Positions 6,866 to 15,223 of a DNA stretch of 64,000 nucleotides are shown piece by piece. This DNA is from an uncultured Roseateles sp. Its GTDB lineage: Bacteria; Pseudomonadota; Gammaproteobacteria; Burkholderiales; Burkholderiaceae_C. Both the position numbers and the translations under genes were made by a program. The stretch is from the NCBI RefSeq assembly GCF_963422335.1, contig NZ_OY729424.1, forward strand, positions 1,984,001-2,048,000, written 5' to 3'. Positions within the stretch are counted from its first letter, which is position 1. Each line of letters begins with the position of its first letter. A model generated the notes under the pieces. It saw only the letters and a program-made list of their open reading frames with translations. It made no database searches and had not been told where the DNA came from.

Positions 6866-8395
6866 ATGCGCTATGTCTTCGGTAGGTTTGAAGCAGATCC
6901 CGGCCAACGCAGCTTGCTGGTCGACGGCCGCCCGCAGCCGATCCGGGCCCGTGCGTTCGACTTGCTGGTCACCTTGATCGAGCGCAGTGATCGCATCGTG
7001 AGCAACGAGGAGTTGTTCGACCTCGTCTGGCCCGGCCTGGTGGTGGAGGAGAGCAACCTGCGTCAGCAGATCGCGGCGCTGCGCAAAGTGATCGGCGTCG
7101 ACGCGCTGCTGAACGTCCCCGGGCGAGGCTACCGATTCACGCCGCCCCTGGCCAGAATCTTTCCGCCCGCGGAGAGCGCAGGCCTGTCGATGCAAGGCAG
7201 CGAGTGGATCGCTGCACGCTCTGCTGGCAAACCTTCGATTGCTGTGCTTCCCTTCGCTGCGCTGTCGGAGGAGCCTGCCATCGGGTTCCTGGCCGATGGA
7301 CTGGTGGAAGACGTCATCGCCTTGCTTGCCCGTGTCGCCGGCTTCCTGCTGATCTCGAGCTCGTCGTCGTTTGCATTTCGTGAGACGCGGGAAAGCCTCT
7401 CGTCAATCGCCCGGCGACTTGACGTGCGCTACCTTGTCGAAGGCAGCGTCCGCCCGATGGGTGACGAGATACGGGTCTCGACGCGCCTTGTCGAGGCCTG
7501 CTCGGGTCGCGTGTTGTGGTCCGGCAGCCTCGAGCGCAAACGGCAAGAGGCGGAGGATCTACAGGAAGCGATTGCCAGAGGCATCATCTCCGAACTGGAG
7601 CCGGAGCTCACACGTGCGGAAATCGAACTCATACGCAGGCGTCGCAATGACGATGTCGATGCCTGGGGGTGCTTCCACCAGGCCACCGCCGTCTTGGCGC
7701 GTGACGGCTGGGCCGATGCCGCACTCGGTGAGGCGCGCAGGCATCTGCAACTCGCCTTCAGCATCGACCCCAGCTTCGCCCTGGCCCACGCGCAATTCGC
7801 GCTGTTGACGTCTTTGGGGATGAACACAGGACTCATCGAAGCCTCGGCGGACGCAATCCATGAGGTTCGTGGGGCCGCGGAGCGCGCACTGGCCCTGGAC
7901 GACGGAGACTCGCGTGTGCTGGGATACGCCGGCTGCGCGCTGGCGGATATTGGCGACGCCCGACGTGGCGAGGATCTGCTCCAGAGCGCACTCGCGCTCG
8001 ACCCGAGCAATGCCCAGGCGCATGTCGCTCTTGGCGCAACCCAGGCCTTGCGTGGGGAACTGGACGCAGGAATCTCAGCCATGCGCCATGGCATGCGCAT
8101 CAGTCCACGCGATCGGCGCTTGGGCTTCTGGGGCTGGGCGCTTGGCGTGTTCCTGCTCCGTGCCGGGCATGTCGAAGAAGCGTTGCAGGAGGCCAAAAAG
8201 AGCGCAAGCCTCGATTCCAAGCTCTACCTGGCGCCGGTCTTGCAGACCCTCGCCTTGCAATCGCTGGGGCGAACCGCGGAAGCGCGGCAGGCCTACGCCG
8301 CTGCCCGCCGGCTCCGGCCTTTGATTGGACGCCAGGATGTGGCACGGTCGCACGGCGAGCTGGCCGCCAACCGGATCGAGGAACTCGGCACCTGA
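6866..8395 (+). CDS. Winged-helix (CadC/OmpR-type) regulator with TolB-like and TPR domains
   Basis: This protein has 509 residues. Residues 1-95 form an OmpR-type winged helix (VFGRFEADPGQRSL at the start and NVPGRGYRFTPP at the wing). A central region starting near residue 120 (KPSIAVLPFAALSEEPAIGFLADGLVEDV) has the TolB-amino-like fold found in cyclase-linked regulators. From about residue 250 to the end come repeated helical pairs with TPR signatures (ALDPSNAQAHVALGATQALRG). No transmembrane helix is evident, unlike CadC, so it is likely cytoplasmic. This architecture is common in proteobacteria, usually as a DNA-binding regulator of unknown signal. It is downstream of the broken methyltransferase by 97 bp and may regulate neighbours; the target is unknown. 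Confidence 0.82.
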   Translation: MRYVFGRFEADPGQRSLLVDGRPQPIRARAFDLLVTLIERSDRIVSNEELFDLVWPGLVVEESNLRQQIAALRKVIGVDALLNVPGRGYRFTPPLARIFPPAESAGLSMQGSEWIAARSAGKPSIAVLPFAALSEEPAIGFLADGLVEDVIALLARVAGFLLISSSSSFAFRETRESLSSIARRLDVRYLVEGSVRPMGDEIRVSTRLVEACSGRVLWSGSLERKRQEAEDLQEAIARGIISELEPELTRAEIELIRRRRNDDVDAWGCFHQATAVLARDGWADAALGEARRHLQLAFSIDPSFALAHAQFALLTSLGMNTGLIEASADAIHEVRGAAERALALDDGDSRVLGYAGCALADIGDARRGEDLLQSALALDPSNAQAHVALGATQALRGELDAGISAMRHGMRISPRDRRLGFWGWALGVFLLRAGHVEEALQEAKKSASLDSKLYLAPVLQTLALQSLGRTAEARQAYAAARRLRPLIGRQDVARSHGELAANRIEELGT

Positions 8396-8468
8396 CCCTG
8401 TTGACGAGAAGGGAGGCGGCCTTCGAGAATGTCAGCTTTCCGACCGCGCGCCTGGTACGGGGGGCACC

Positions 8469-9026
8469 ATGGGACTCTTGACCTTCAGTATCAACGTCAC
8501 CCTGGACGGCTGCGTCGATCACCAAGAAGGAATCGCCGACGACGAGACACACGCTTTCTTCACCCGCCTCATGGACGAGGGCGGGGCGATGCTATGGGGC
8601 CGCGTCACCTACGAGATGATGGAGAGCCACTGGCCGGCGGTCGCCCGCGGCGACGCGGAGGCGGCGCCGGCGATGCGCGAGTGGGCGCTCAAGCTGGAGG
8701 CCAAGCCGAAGTACGTGGTGTCGTCGACGCGAAAGGACTTCCCGTGGACCAACAGCCACCACATCGCCGGCGGCCTGCGCGAGGGCGTGCAGAAGCTCAA
8801 GGACGCGACCCCGGACGGCGTGCTCCTCGGCAGCGGCAAGCTCGCGACCGAGCTGGACCGGCTGGATCTGATTGACGAGTACAAGTTGCTCGTCCACCCC
8901 AGGATCGCCGGCCACGGCCCGACCCTGTATGAGAACGGGCTGCCCAGCACGCGACGGCTCGAGCTGGTCTCGGCGAAGCCGCTGCGCAGCGGCGCGGTCG
9001 CCATGCACTACCGGCGCGCGCGCTGA
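8469..9026 (+). CDS. Dihydrofolate reductase family protein (RibD C-terminal-like)
   Basis: This protein of 185 residues starts with ATG in the segment MGLLTFSINVTLDGCVDH, which is the usual opening strand and Asp of the RibD C-terminal/DHFR-like fold. Other family marks are LWGRVTYEMMESHWP, the strand KYVVSSTRKDFPWTNSH, LLGSGKLATELDRLDLIDEYKLLVHP, and a GxGxxL-like end region. These proteins bind NADPH; many are uncharacterised pyrimidine- or aldehyde-type reductases. A longer frame reaches upstream to 8325, but this ATG fits the family start. It is convergent with the malonate operon, whose last gene ends 83 bp away. Confidence 0.85.
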   Translation: MGLLTFSINVTLDGCVDHQEGIADDETHAFFTRLMDEGGAMLWGRVTYEMMESHWPAVARGDAEAAPAMREWALKLEAKPKYVVSSTRKDFPWTNSHHIAGGLREGVQKLKDATPDGVLLGSGKLATELDRLDLIDEYKLLVHPRIAGHGPTLYENGLPSTRRLELVSAKPLRSGAVAMHYRRAR

Positions 9027-9109
9027 CCGCTGGTGGCGTACGCCAGCGCTTTGGAGCGACCCGCCGAAGGACCTAGATTTCAGGCGTGACGGTCGAATGA
9101 CCGTGCCCC

Positions 9110-10015
9110 TCAGCGTGAATGGCTGTTCAGCCAGGTCACTACCGCAGCCGCGCTGCGGAAGTCATCGCATGCGCGGGCCGGTACGGTGGGGAAACGCTGA
9201 TTCCACATGCGGGCCAGTGCCTGGCCCGGGCCGATCTCCAGCACGCAATTCACTTGTCGGGCGGCCACGTGCTCCATGCATTCGTCCCAGCGAACGGTGT
9301 GGTCGATCTGGGCCGCCAGCGCGACACGCGCTGACACTGCGTCGCGGATGCGGTCGCCGGTATTGCTGAACAACAGCGTTTGTGGCGCACGAAATGGCAG
9401 GTCTTCGAGCGTGCGCGAGAAGACCTGCGCCGCCTCGCGCATCCACGGCGTGTGCGAGGCGACGTGGATGCGCAGGCGCGTGCACTGCGCGCCTTCGCGC
9501 GAGGCTCTGCGCTCGGCAGCATCGAGTGCAGCGAGCGGGCCGCCCAGTATCACGCTGTCGACGCCGTTGCGGATGGCGAGTGCCAAGCCGCTTTCAACGC
9601 GCAGCTGTTCGAGCTGCCGATCGATCAGGCCGCTGACGGCCAGCAGGCCGCCGGGGACGCGCGCCGCGCAGCTGTCCATGGCCTCGGCCCGCTTGGCGGC
9701 CAGCAGGGCGGCGGCTTCTGCGGTGATCACACCGGCCGCGCTGAAGGCCGCCAGTTCACCGACGCTGTAGCCAGCCACCGCGGCCGGCGACGCGAGCCGG
9801 GGCGCCAGCTGATGCCAGGCCGCCAGGGCGAGGCCGGTCAGCAGGGTCTGCGCCTTGTCGTTGCGCTGGGCCCAGAGAGGGTCGGCGAGGGCGCGGCGCC
9901 AGTCATCGACGCCCAGCCGCGCGCAGGTATCGCGCACGAGCCCATCATTGGCCAACCACGGCAGCATGTCGGGATGCTGTGTGCCCTGGCCTGAGAAGAG
10001 CAGGGCAAAGCTCAT
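9110..10015 (-). CDS. mdcH: Malonate decarboxylase epsilon subunit (malonyl-CoA:ACP transacylase) MdcH
   Basis: This 301-residue acyltransferase of the FabD fold loads malonyl from malonyl-CoA onto the decarboxylase acyl carrier protein to prime the cycle. The start motif FALLFSGQGTQ is family standard, the active-site serine sits in GYSVGE, and a catalytic histidine is in IHVASHTPWM. The C-terminal motif VLEIGPGQALARM is also standard. It is the last gene of the mdc operon; its ATG overlaps the mdcB stop by 4 bp (ATGA). A much longer frame extends upstream, but the chosen ATG matches the family N-terminus exactly. Confidence 0.93.
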   Translation of the reverse strand: MSFALLFSGQGTQHPDMLPWLANDGLVRDTCARLGVDDWRRALADPLWAQRNDKAQTLLTGLALAAWHQLAPRLASPAAVAGYSVGELAAFSAAGVITAEAAALLAAKRAEAMDSCAARVPGGLLAVSGLIDRQLEQLRVESGLALAIRNGVDSVILGGPLAALDAAERRASREGAQCTRLRIHVASHTPWMREAAQVFSRTLEDLPFRAPQTLLFSNTGDRIRDAVSARVALAAQIDHTVRWDECMEHVAARQVNCVLEIGPGQALARMWNQRFPTVPARACDDFRSAAAVVTWLNSHSR

Positions 10016-10878
10016 GGCCCGTCGCACATCCTGGTGATCCAGCAGGCCGCGGAGAGCGTGTCCGCCGCGCCGCCGGGAGACAGGCGCTGCGCCACGAACG
10101 CGCGGGCAATGGACTCGGCCTTGCGCAGCCCGTCGGGCCCGGCCGCACCGCCGCCATCCAGAAACTGCCGCGCCGTGCACTGGGCATAGCGCAAGCCTCG
10201 CAGGCCACCGCGGTGGGCGAGATTGCTGTCGTCCAGCACGGCCATGATGTGGAACAGGGTGTCGAGCCGCGCCTGTTGCGGTGTCAGCCCCCGGGCCCGC
10301 GCAGCCGTCAGCGCGGGGACGGCCGTCTCGAACAGCGCCGGAAACGCGAGCGCCGCCTCCTGAGACGCGCTGCGCAGTCCGTGGCGCCGAGCGGCAAGGC
10401 CGCCTGGCAGCGTGGGCATGCGCTGGCTGCGTCGGACTAGCGCCTCGCCCCAGTTGCGGCGCAGCGCATCGCGCAGCTGGGCCGGTTGAGTCAAACCACC
10501 GCACTCCCGCGTCACCGCGCCTGCCGAAGCGCACAGCAGACCGAGCATGAAGATGGCGCCCCGGTGCGTGTTGACGCCTTCGGTGGCTGCGAGCATGCGG
10601 GCCTCCGCGGCGATGCCCAGTCGCTCCAGCACGGCGAAATCGGCACCGTCGAGGCCGGCTTCGGCGATCTGGCCGAAATAGTGGCGCAGGGCGAACAGGC
10701 TGCGCATGAAGCTGTGCGCGTCCATGTCTTCGTGGCTGCCGCGATCGATGAGCGTGACCAGCCCGGGCTTGGGCGACAGGGCGAGTTCGTCATGCAGTGC
10801 CAGCGTGGCGGCGCGGCCGATGGCCTGGGGCGTCAGCGTCGGGCGGTGCCCAGCGATGCGCACCGCGGTGCCGTGCAT
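10012..10878 (-). CDS. mdcB: Triphosphoribosyl-dephospho-CoA synthase MdcB
   Basis: This 288-residue enzyme of the CitG/MdcB family makes 2'-(5''-triphosphoribosyl)-3'-dephospho-CoA from ATP and dephospho-CoA, the precursor of the MdcC prosthetic group. Characteristic segments are ALHDELALSPKPGLVTLIDRGSHEDMDAHSF, split here as DELALSPKPGLV and GSHEDMDAHSF, and TEGVNTHRGAIFMLGLL, plus DDSNLAHRGG near the end. The ATG shares one base with the mdcG stop (TGATG) and its own stop overlaps mdcH by 4 bp, so translation is coupled through G-B-H. In Klebsiella mdcB is second in the operon; here it is next to last, beside its pathway partner mdcG. Confidence 0.93.
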   Translation of the reverse strand: MHGTAVRIAGHRPTLTPQAIGRAATLALHDELALSPKPGLVTLIDRGSHEDMDAHSFMRSLFALRHYFGQIAEAGLDGADFAVLERLGIAAEARMLAATEGVNTHRGAIFMLGLLCASAGAVTRECGGLTQPAQLRDALRRNWGEALVRRSQRMPTLPGGLAARRHGLRSASQEAALAFPALFETAVPALTAARARGLTPQQARLDTLFHIMAVLDDSNLAHRGGLRGLRYAQCTARQFLDGGGAAGPDGLRKAESIARAFVAQRLSPGGAADTLSAACWITRMCDGP

Positions 10879-11555
10879 CACCGGGCCTCCAGCAGGGTTG
10901 CCGGCCCATGCCCGGCCGGCGAGCGAACCAGGGCACTGCCGCCAAGCGACTTGACCAGCAGCGCCTTGACCTGCCCGCTGCGCCAGGCCTGCCATTCTCG
11001 CCAGGCCACGGCGCTGCCGTCTGCAAACATCAACTCGCCGTCCAGCCGCAGTGACCCGCCCGAAAAGGCTTGCAGGCAGGCGGTGACCGCGTCGGCCTGT
11101 TCCGCGTCCGCGACCGACAGCCACAGGTCGATGTCCGAACCCCTGCGCACATGGTCGAGCCCGCTCAGCAGCTCCCAGCCGTAGCTGCCGTAGACGTGCG
11201 CATTGGCGTGGACGGCTTTGAGGCCGGCGCACAGTGCGCGCCAGGCCCCACGCGCTGCCATCGGCAGATGGCTGCAAACCTTCTCGGCGCTGGGAAATTC
11301 GTCGAAGTACAGCACCTCGCTGCGCGCGACGCTGAGGGCCAGGCGGCGTCGGCTCCAGCGACCGGGGGCCGGCAGGCCCAGCGCAACGGCATCCTCACCC
11401 GCCGAAGCGACCTGCCGTGTCACGACCAGGGGCAGGCGCTCCGCGGCCCAGTGGGCGAGACAGTCGCGCGCGGTCGCATCCCAGTCGCGGTCTTGAATGC
11501 TGCGCCAGCCGGCTTCGCCAAGCAGGGCAAGCTGATGTCGATGCAAGGGCGTCAT
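10878..11555 (-). CDS. mdcG: Phosphoribosyl-dephospho-CoA transferase MdcG
   Basis: This 225-residue nucleotidyltransferase-fold protein attaches the phosphoribosyl-dephospho-CoA group to the carrier subunit MdcC. The catalytic signature is present as GSYGWELLSGLDHV followed by RRGSDIDL, where the two aspartates of SDIDL bind Mg. The N-terminal part (HRHQLALLGEAGW) matches the family. It sits between mdcE (24 bp upstream) and mdcB (1-bp overlap). It works only with MdcC in the same operon, which is consistent with this position. Confidence 0.92.
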   Translation of the reverse strand: MTPLHRHQLALLGEAGWRSIQDRDWDATARDCLAHWAAERLPLVVTRQVASAGEDAVALGLPAPGRWSRRRLALSVARSEVLYFDEFPSAEKVCSHLPMAARGAWRALCAGLKAVHANAHVYGSYGWELLSGLDHVRRGSDIDLWLSVADAEQADAVTACLQAFSGGSLRLDGELMFADGSAVAWREWQAWRSGQVKALLVKSLGGSALVRSPAGHGPATLLEAR

Positions 11556-11579
11556 GGGCGTGCCGCGCTGATGCTGCGT

Positions 11580-12281
11580 TCAGGCCGCGTCCAGCACGCG
11601 CTGGATCACGGCAGCGGCGAGCCGGCGACCGCCGCGCTGCTGGCCCTCTTGCGCACGCCTGTCGTCGACAGGCGCGTTGGCCAGCGCGTCGCGCAGCGCG
11701 GCGGGCAGGTCGCCCTGCCACAGCGCGCGCACGCCCCCCATCGCCACATAGTTGCCCACGCCCGGTGCGAACACCGGGTTGGTCTGCGACAACTCGGTCA
11801 GCATCGCCTCGGGCAGCTTGGTCACGCGTGCCATGGCGGGGATGCGCATGACGCGAATCTCGGCCTCGGGCAGGGCATCGCAGGCGTCGGCAATCAGACC
11901 CGAGGTGATGAAGCCGCCCGACAGCGCCTGGTCGTAGACCAGGCCGAGAACGCGGTGACCGCGGCGCCGTGCGAAGTCGATGCTCATGCCCAGATGGGCC
12001 ATCGCGCGGTTGATGCCCAGCAGCTCGTCGCGCCGGCGCAATTGCTGGCCCTGGGTGTCGATCAACAGCAGGATGGGGCGGCCGGGATGTTGCGTGACCG
12101 TGTCCAGCACGACGCGCGCCTGGGCCAGTGCCAGCCGCACACCAATCGGCGCATGGTGGGTGGTGCCGACGACCGTGAGCGGCTCGCCCTCGAAGTGCAC
12201 GGTGCCGCGCAGCAGATCGCCGTCCCGGGCGATGCCGTGGTCGGCGCCGAACAAGGCCGTGGCCAGGGTATTCCAGTCCAT
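11580..12281 (-). CDS. mdcE: Malonate decarboxylase gamma subunit MdcE
   Basis: This 233-residue crotonase-fold carboxyltransferase-type subunit pairs with MdcD to decarboxylate malonyl-S-ACP to acetyl-S-ACP in the biotin-independent enzyme. Family marks include the N-terminal strand HFEGEPLTVVGTTHHAPIG, the segment LLLIDTQGQQLRRRDELLGINRAMAHLG, and LVYDQALSGGFITSGL, which builds the oxyanion/acyl-binding site. The length is normal for bacterial MdcE. It follows mdcD by 22 bp in the operon. Confidence 0.92.
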   Translation of the reverse strand: MDWNTLATALFGADHGIARDGDLLRGTVHFEGEPLTVVGTTHHAPIGVRLALAQARVVLDTVTQHPGRPILLLIDTQGQQLRRRDELLGINRAMAHLGMSIDFARRRGHRVLGLVYDQALSGGFITSGLIADACDALPEAEIRVMRIPAMARVTKLPEAMLTELSQTNPVFAPGVGNYVAMGGVRALWQGDLPAALRDALANAPVDDRRAQEGQQRGGRRLAAAVIQRVLDAA

Positions 12282-12303
12282 TTCCTAACTCCTCAGGTCT
12301 TGT

Positions 12304-13194
12304 TCACGCCGGGCGCTGTGCGCGTACCGCATCCACGTCCAGATCGGGCACCCGCTGCGCGTCGGCAATGCCCAGGCGCTCCCACAAGGCCACGGCCTCG
12401 TCGCCGCTCACACTGTCGGGTAGGAGCTGCAGCCGCGCCGCCAGCAGGGCATGCTCGTCTTCCAGCCGGGCGAGTGTCACGAAGGTGGCTGCGTCGAGGG
12501 CTGCGATGGCCGCCGCGCGGAAAGCGGCCACGTCGTCATCCACCAGCGCGTCGCAGTCGCCGCTGAGCCAGCGGTGCTTGCCGCCCGTCGTGCGCCACAC
12601 CAGCGCGCGGTCCCGGGAATCGAATTCCTCGACCCCGTGCGAGGCCTCGATCACCTCGGGGCCGGACATGGCCAGGCGGCCCAGATCGCTCATCACGATG
12701 TGGTCGGCGCAGCGCGCCACGATGCCCATGCCGCCGAAGCAGCCGTTGGCGCCGCCGATCAGCACGATGACGGGAATGCCCTCGGCGCGGACATCGAGCA
12801 GGGCACGCATGACTTCGGACACCGCGATCAGCCCGGCGTTGGCTTCGTGCAGGCGCACCCCGCCCGATTCGGCCAGCAGCAGTACCGCGGCGGGGCGCTC
12901 GCGCAGCGCGCGTTGCAGCAGGCCGACCAGCTTGGCCCCGTGCACCTCGCCGACACCGCCACCCATGAACTCGCCCTCCTGGGCGGCGATGAAGACAGGG
13001 CGACCGGCCAGCGTCGCGCGGCCAATCGCCACGCCGTCATCGAAGGCCGAGGGCACGCCGAGTTGCGCCAGATGCGGGCTGGTCACGCGCTCGGCGGGCG
13101 GCAGCCATTCATGGAAACTGCCGGCGTCGACCAGGTGCATGAGCCGCTCGCGCGCCGAGCATTCGGCGTAGCTCAGCGAGACGTGGGCGCTCAT
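12304..13194 (-). CDS. mdcD: Malonate decarboxylase beta subunit MdcD
   Basis: This 296-residue carboxyltransferase-like subunit forms the decarboxylase catalytic core with MdcE. Supporting segments are FIAAQEGEFMGGGVGEVHGAKLVGLL, quoted here in part as GEFMGGGVGEVHGAK, then LAESGGVRLHEANAG and IGGANGCFGGMGIVARCAD, the crotonase-type turns that hold the malonyl thioester. Its ATG overlaps the mdcC stop by 4 bp (ATGA), matching the physical need for equal amounts of carrier and catalytic subunits. Confidence 0.93.
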   Translation of the reverse strand: MSAHVSLSYAECSARERLMHLVDAGSFHEWLPPAERVTSPHLAQLGVPSAFDDGVAIGRATLAGRPVFIAAQEGEFMGGGVGEVHGAKLVGLLQRALRERPAAVLLLAESGGVRLHEANAGLIAVSEVMRALLDVRAEGIPVIVLIGGANGCFGGMGIVARCADHIVMSDLGRLAMSGPEVIEASHGVEEFDSRDRALVWRTTGGKHRWLSGDCDALVDDDVAAFRAAAIAALDAATFVTLARLEDEHALLAARLQLLPDSVSGDEAVALWERLGIADAQRVPDLDVDAVRAQRPA

Positions 13195-13514
13195 GGCGTC
13201 AGCTCCGAGACGGCCTGGTCGAGCCGCAGGCTGACCACCGCAGGCGTGGCGCCCATGTCGTTGAGCGACAGGCGCACGCCGGCCAGCGGGTGGCGTTGAT
13301 GGAAGTCACGCACCACCGCCTCCCAGATCGTGCCGAAGCCCCGCGCCGAGGTCTCGATCCGGATGTCGCAGTTCGTGCCCGCGGCCGGTTCCAGCAGGAC
13401 TTCGAGGTTGCCCGAGCCGACGACGCCGACCAGAACGGGAGGAAAGCTGCCGGCCTGGACCTGGCCCGGGAAGCTGTAGTGCAGGGTTTCGAGCCCCGAG
13501 GGAAAGCTGCTCAT
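13191..13514 (-). CDS. mdcC: Malonate decarboxylase acyl carrier protein MdcC (delta subunit)
   Basis: This carrier protein of 107 residues holds the malonyl and acetyl groups on a 2'-(5''-phosphoribosyl)-3'-dephospho-CoA arm. The arm attaches to the serine in VGSGNLEVL, here Ser34. The ATG at 13514 is chosen because GGAGA lies about 7 bp upstream; a longer frame starting at 13532 lacks this spacing. The rest of the protein matches the family (RIETSARGFGTIWEAVVRDF, LNDMGATPAVVSLRL). It is placed between mdcA (14 bp) and mdcD (4-bp overlap). Confidence 0.93.
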   Translation of the reverse strand: MSSFPSGLETLHYSFPGQVQAGSFPPVLVGVVGSGNLEVLLEPAAGTNCDIRIETSARGFGTIWEAVVRDFHQRHPLAGVRLSLNDMGATPAVVSLRLDQAVSELTP

Positions 13515-13528
13515 ATGGGGTCTCCGGA

Positions 13529-15223
13529 TCACCAGTGGCGAAAGCGCTTGGGCGGGTGGTAGAGACCGCCCGAGGCGCGCACCAGGTCGCGCATGCTGCG
13601 CGCGGCCAGCAGATTGCGGGTGGCCTCGCGCGGGTCTATGCCCATGTCTTGCGGGCGCCGGATGACGCCGCGGTCGCGCAGGTTTTCAACCATGCGACGG
13701 TCGCGCCCCAGGCCGACCGCGGTGTAGCCGGAGACGCCGCGGATGGCCTGCTCGCGCTCCTCGTCGCTGCGGCACAGCAGCAGGTTGGCGATGCCTTCCT
13801 CGGTCAGGACGTGGCTGACGTCGTCGCCGTAAATCATGATGGGTGGCAGCGGCATGCGGGCCTGCTCGGCCAGCTGCCACGCATCCAGCGTTTCGACAAA
13901 GGCCGGCTGCATATGCTCGCGGAAGGTCTCGACCATCTGCACCACCAGCTTCTGGCCGCGGGGCGTGCCTCGGGCGCCGGGCAAACCGGCACGGGCCTCG
14001 CTGCCGGCCTTCAGCCAGGCGGGGCTGCTGTGGCGCCGGCCGCGGGCATCCGCCCCCATATTCGGTGCGCCGCCAAAGCCGGCGATGCGGCCCAGCGTTG
14101 CCGTCGAGCTGTTGCCGGCCAGGTCCATCTGCAGCGTCGAGCCGATGAACAGGTCGCAGGCGTAGTGGCCGGCGGCCTGGCAGAACGCGCGGTTGCTGCG
14201 CAGGCTGCCATCCGCACCGGTGAAGAACACATCGGAGCGGGCGCGGATGTAGTCCTCCATGCCCAGTTCGGACCCGAAGGAGTGGATGGATTCGACCCAG
14301 CCGGCCTCGATGGCCGGGATCAGCGCCGGGTGCGGGTTCAGTGCCCAGTGCTTGCAGATTTTGCCACGCAGGCCCAGCGACTCGCCATAGGTGGGCAGCA
14401 GCAGTTCGATCGCTGCGGTGTCGAAGCCTATGCCGTGGTTCAGCCGCTGCACACCGTATTCGGCGTAGATGCCCTTGATGGCCATCATGGCCATCAAGAC
14501 CTGGATCTCCGAGATCTGTGCCGGGTCGCGGGTGAACAGCGGTTCGATGACGTTGGGAGTGGGTGCCAGGATCACGTAGTCGACCCAGCCTGCCGGGATG
14601 TCCACACGCGGCAATTGATGGGCAACCCCGTCGACGATCTCGTTGACCTGGGCGATGACCAGGCCACCACTGAAGGCCGTGGCCTCGACGATGGCCGGCG
14701 TGTCTTCTGTGTTCGGCCCGGTGTAGAGGTTGCCCTGCGCGTCGGCGGCGTGGGCTGCAATCAGCGAGACCTGCGGCGTCAGGTCGACGAAGTAGCGCGC
14801 GAACAGCTCCAGATAGGTATGGATCGCACCGATCTGCACGCCGCCCTGCGACACCAGTTGGGCCAGTCGTGCCCCCTGCGGACCGGAGAAGGAGAAGTCG
14901 AGTTTTGATGCAATGCCGAGTTCGAACACATCGAGGTGTTCAGGCAGCGACAGCACCGACTGCACCATGTGCAAGTCATGCACGGCCTGCACATCGACCC
15001 CCACCAGGGCGCGGGCCAGAAAGTCGGCCTGCTTCTGGTTGTTGCCCTCCAGACAGACGCGGTCGAAGGGGCGCAGCGCGGCGTTCAGCAAGGCCACCGC
15101 CTGATCGGTGTCCACCCGCTTGCCGCGCAGCGCCGGGCCGAGCGCGTTGGCTATGCGCTCCAGCCGCTGAGCGCGGCCCGCGGCGCGGGTGTCCCATCGG
15201 CGGGTGTCGGTGCGCGCGTTCAT
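13529..15223 (-). CDS. mdcA: Malonate decarboxylase alpha subunit MdcA (acetyl-S-ACP:malonate ACP transferase)
   Basis: This 564-residue CoA-transferase-fold enzyme swaps acetyl for malonate on the carrier protein, so each turn releases acetate and reloads malonate. Features include the N-terminal KRVDTDQAVALLNAALRPFDRVCLEGNNQKQADFLA, shortened here to PFDRVCLEGNNQKQADF, the central HMVQSVLSLPEHLDVFELGIASKLDFSFSG region, and the C-terminal MIYGDDVSHVLTEEGIANLLLC, which is CoA-transferase-like with its catalytic glutamate in the EEGIANLL stretch. The start at 15223 overlaps the stop of dctM by 4 bp (ATGA), so importer and enzyme are translated together. A frame running further upstream is a shadow of dctM. 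Confidence 0.94.
   Translation of the reverse strand: MNARTDTRRWDTRAAGRAQRLERIANALGPALRGKRVDTDQAVALLNAALRPFDRVCLEGNNQKQADFLARALVGVDVQAVHDLHMVQSVLSLPEHLDVFELGIASKLDFSFSGPQGARLAQLVSQGGVQIGAIHTYLELFARYFVDLTPQVSLIAAHAADAQGNLYTGPNTEDTPAIVEATAFSGGLVIAQVNEIVDGVAHQLPRVDIPAGWVDYVILAPTPNVIEPLFTRDPAQISEIQVLMAMMAIKGIYAEYGVQRLNHGIGFDTAAIELLLPTYGESLGLRGKICKHWALNPHPALIPAIEAGWVESIHSFGSELGMEDYIRARSDVFFTGADGSLRSNRAFCQAAGHYACDLFIGSTLQMDLAGNSSTATLGRIAGFGGAPNMGADARGRRHSSPAWLKAGSEARAGLPGARGTPRGQKLVVQMVETFREHMQPAFVETLDAWQLAEQARMPLPPIMIYGDDVSHVLTEEGIANLLLCRSDEEREQAIRGVSGYTAVGLGRDRRMVENLRDRGVIRRPQDMGIDPREATRNLLAARSMRDLVRASGGLYHPPKRFRHW

Noticed and set aside
5882..7195. 437-codon minus-strand ORF over the methyltransferase and regulator
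   Set aside because: It is antisense to two recognisable genes and has Arg/Pro/Gly-rich composition without any domain.
9034..9045. TGGCGTACGCCA palindrome between the RibD-like gene and mdcH as a bidirectional terminator
   Set aside because: The stem is short (5-6 bp) and no T-run follows on either strand, so terminator function is not supported.
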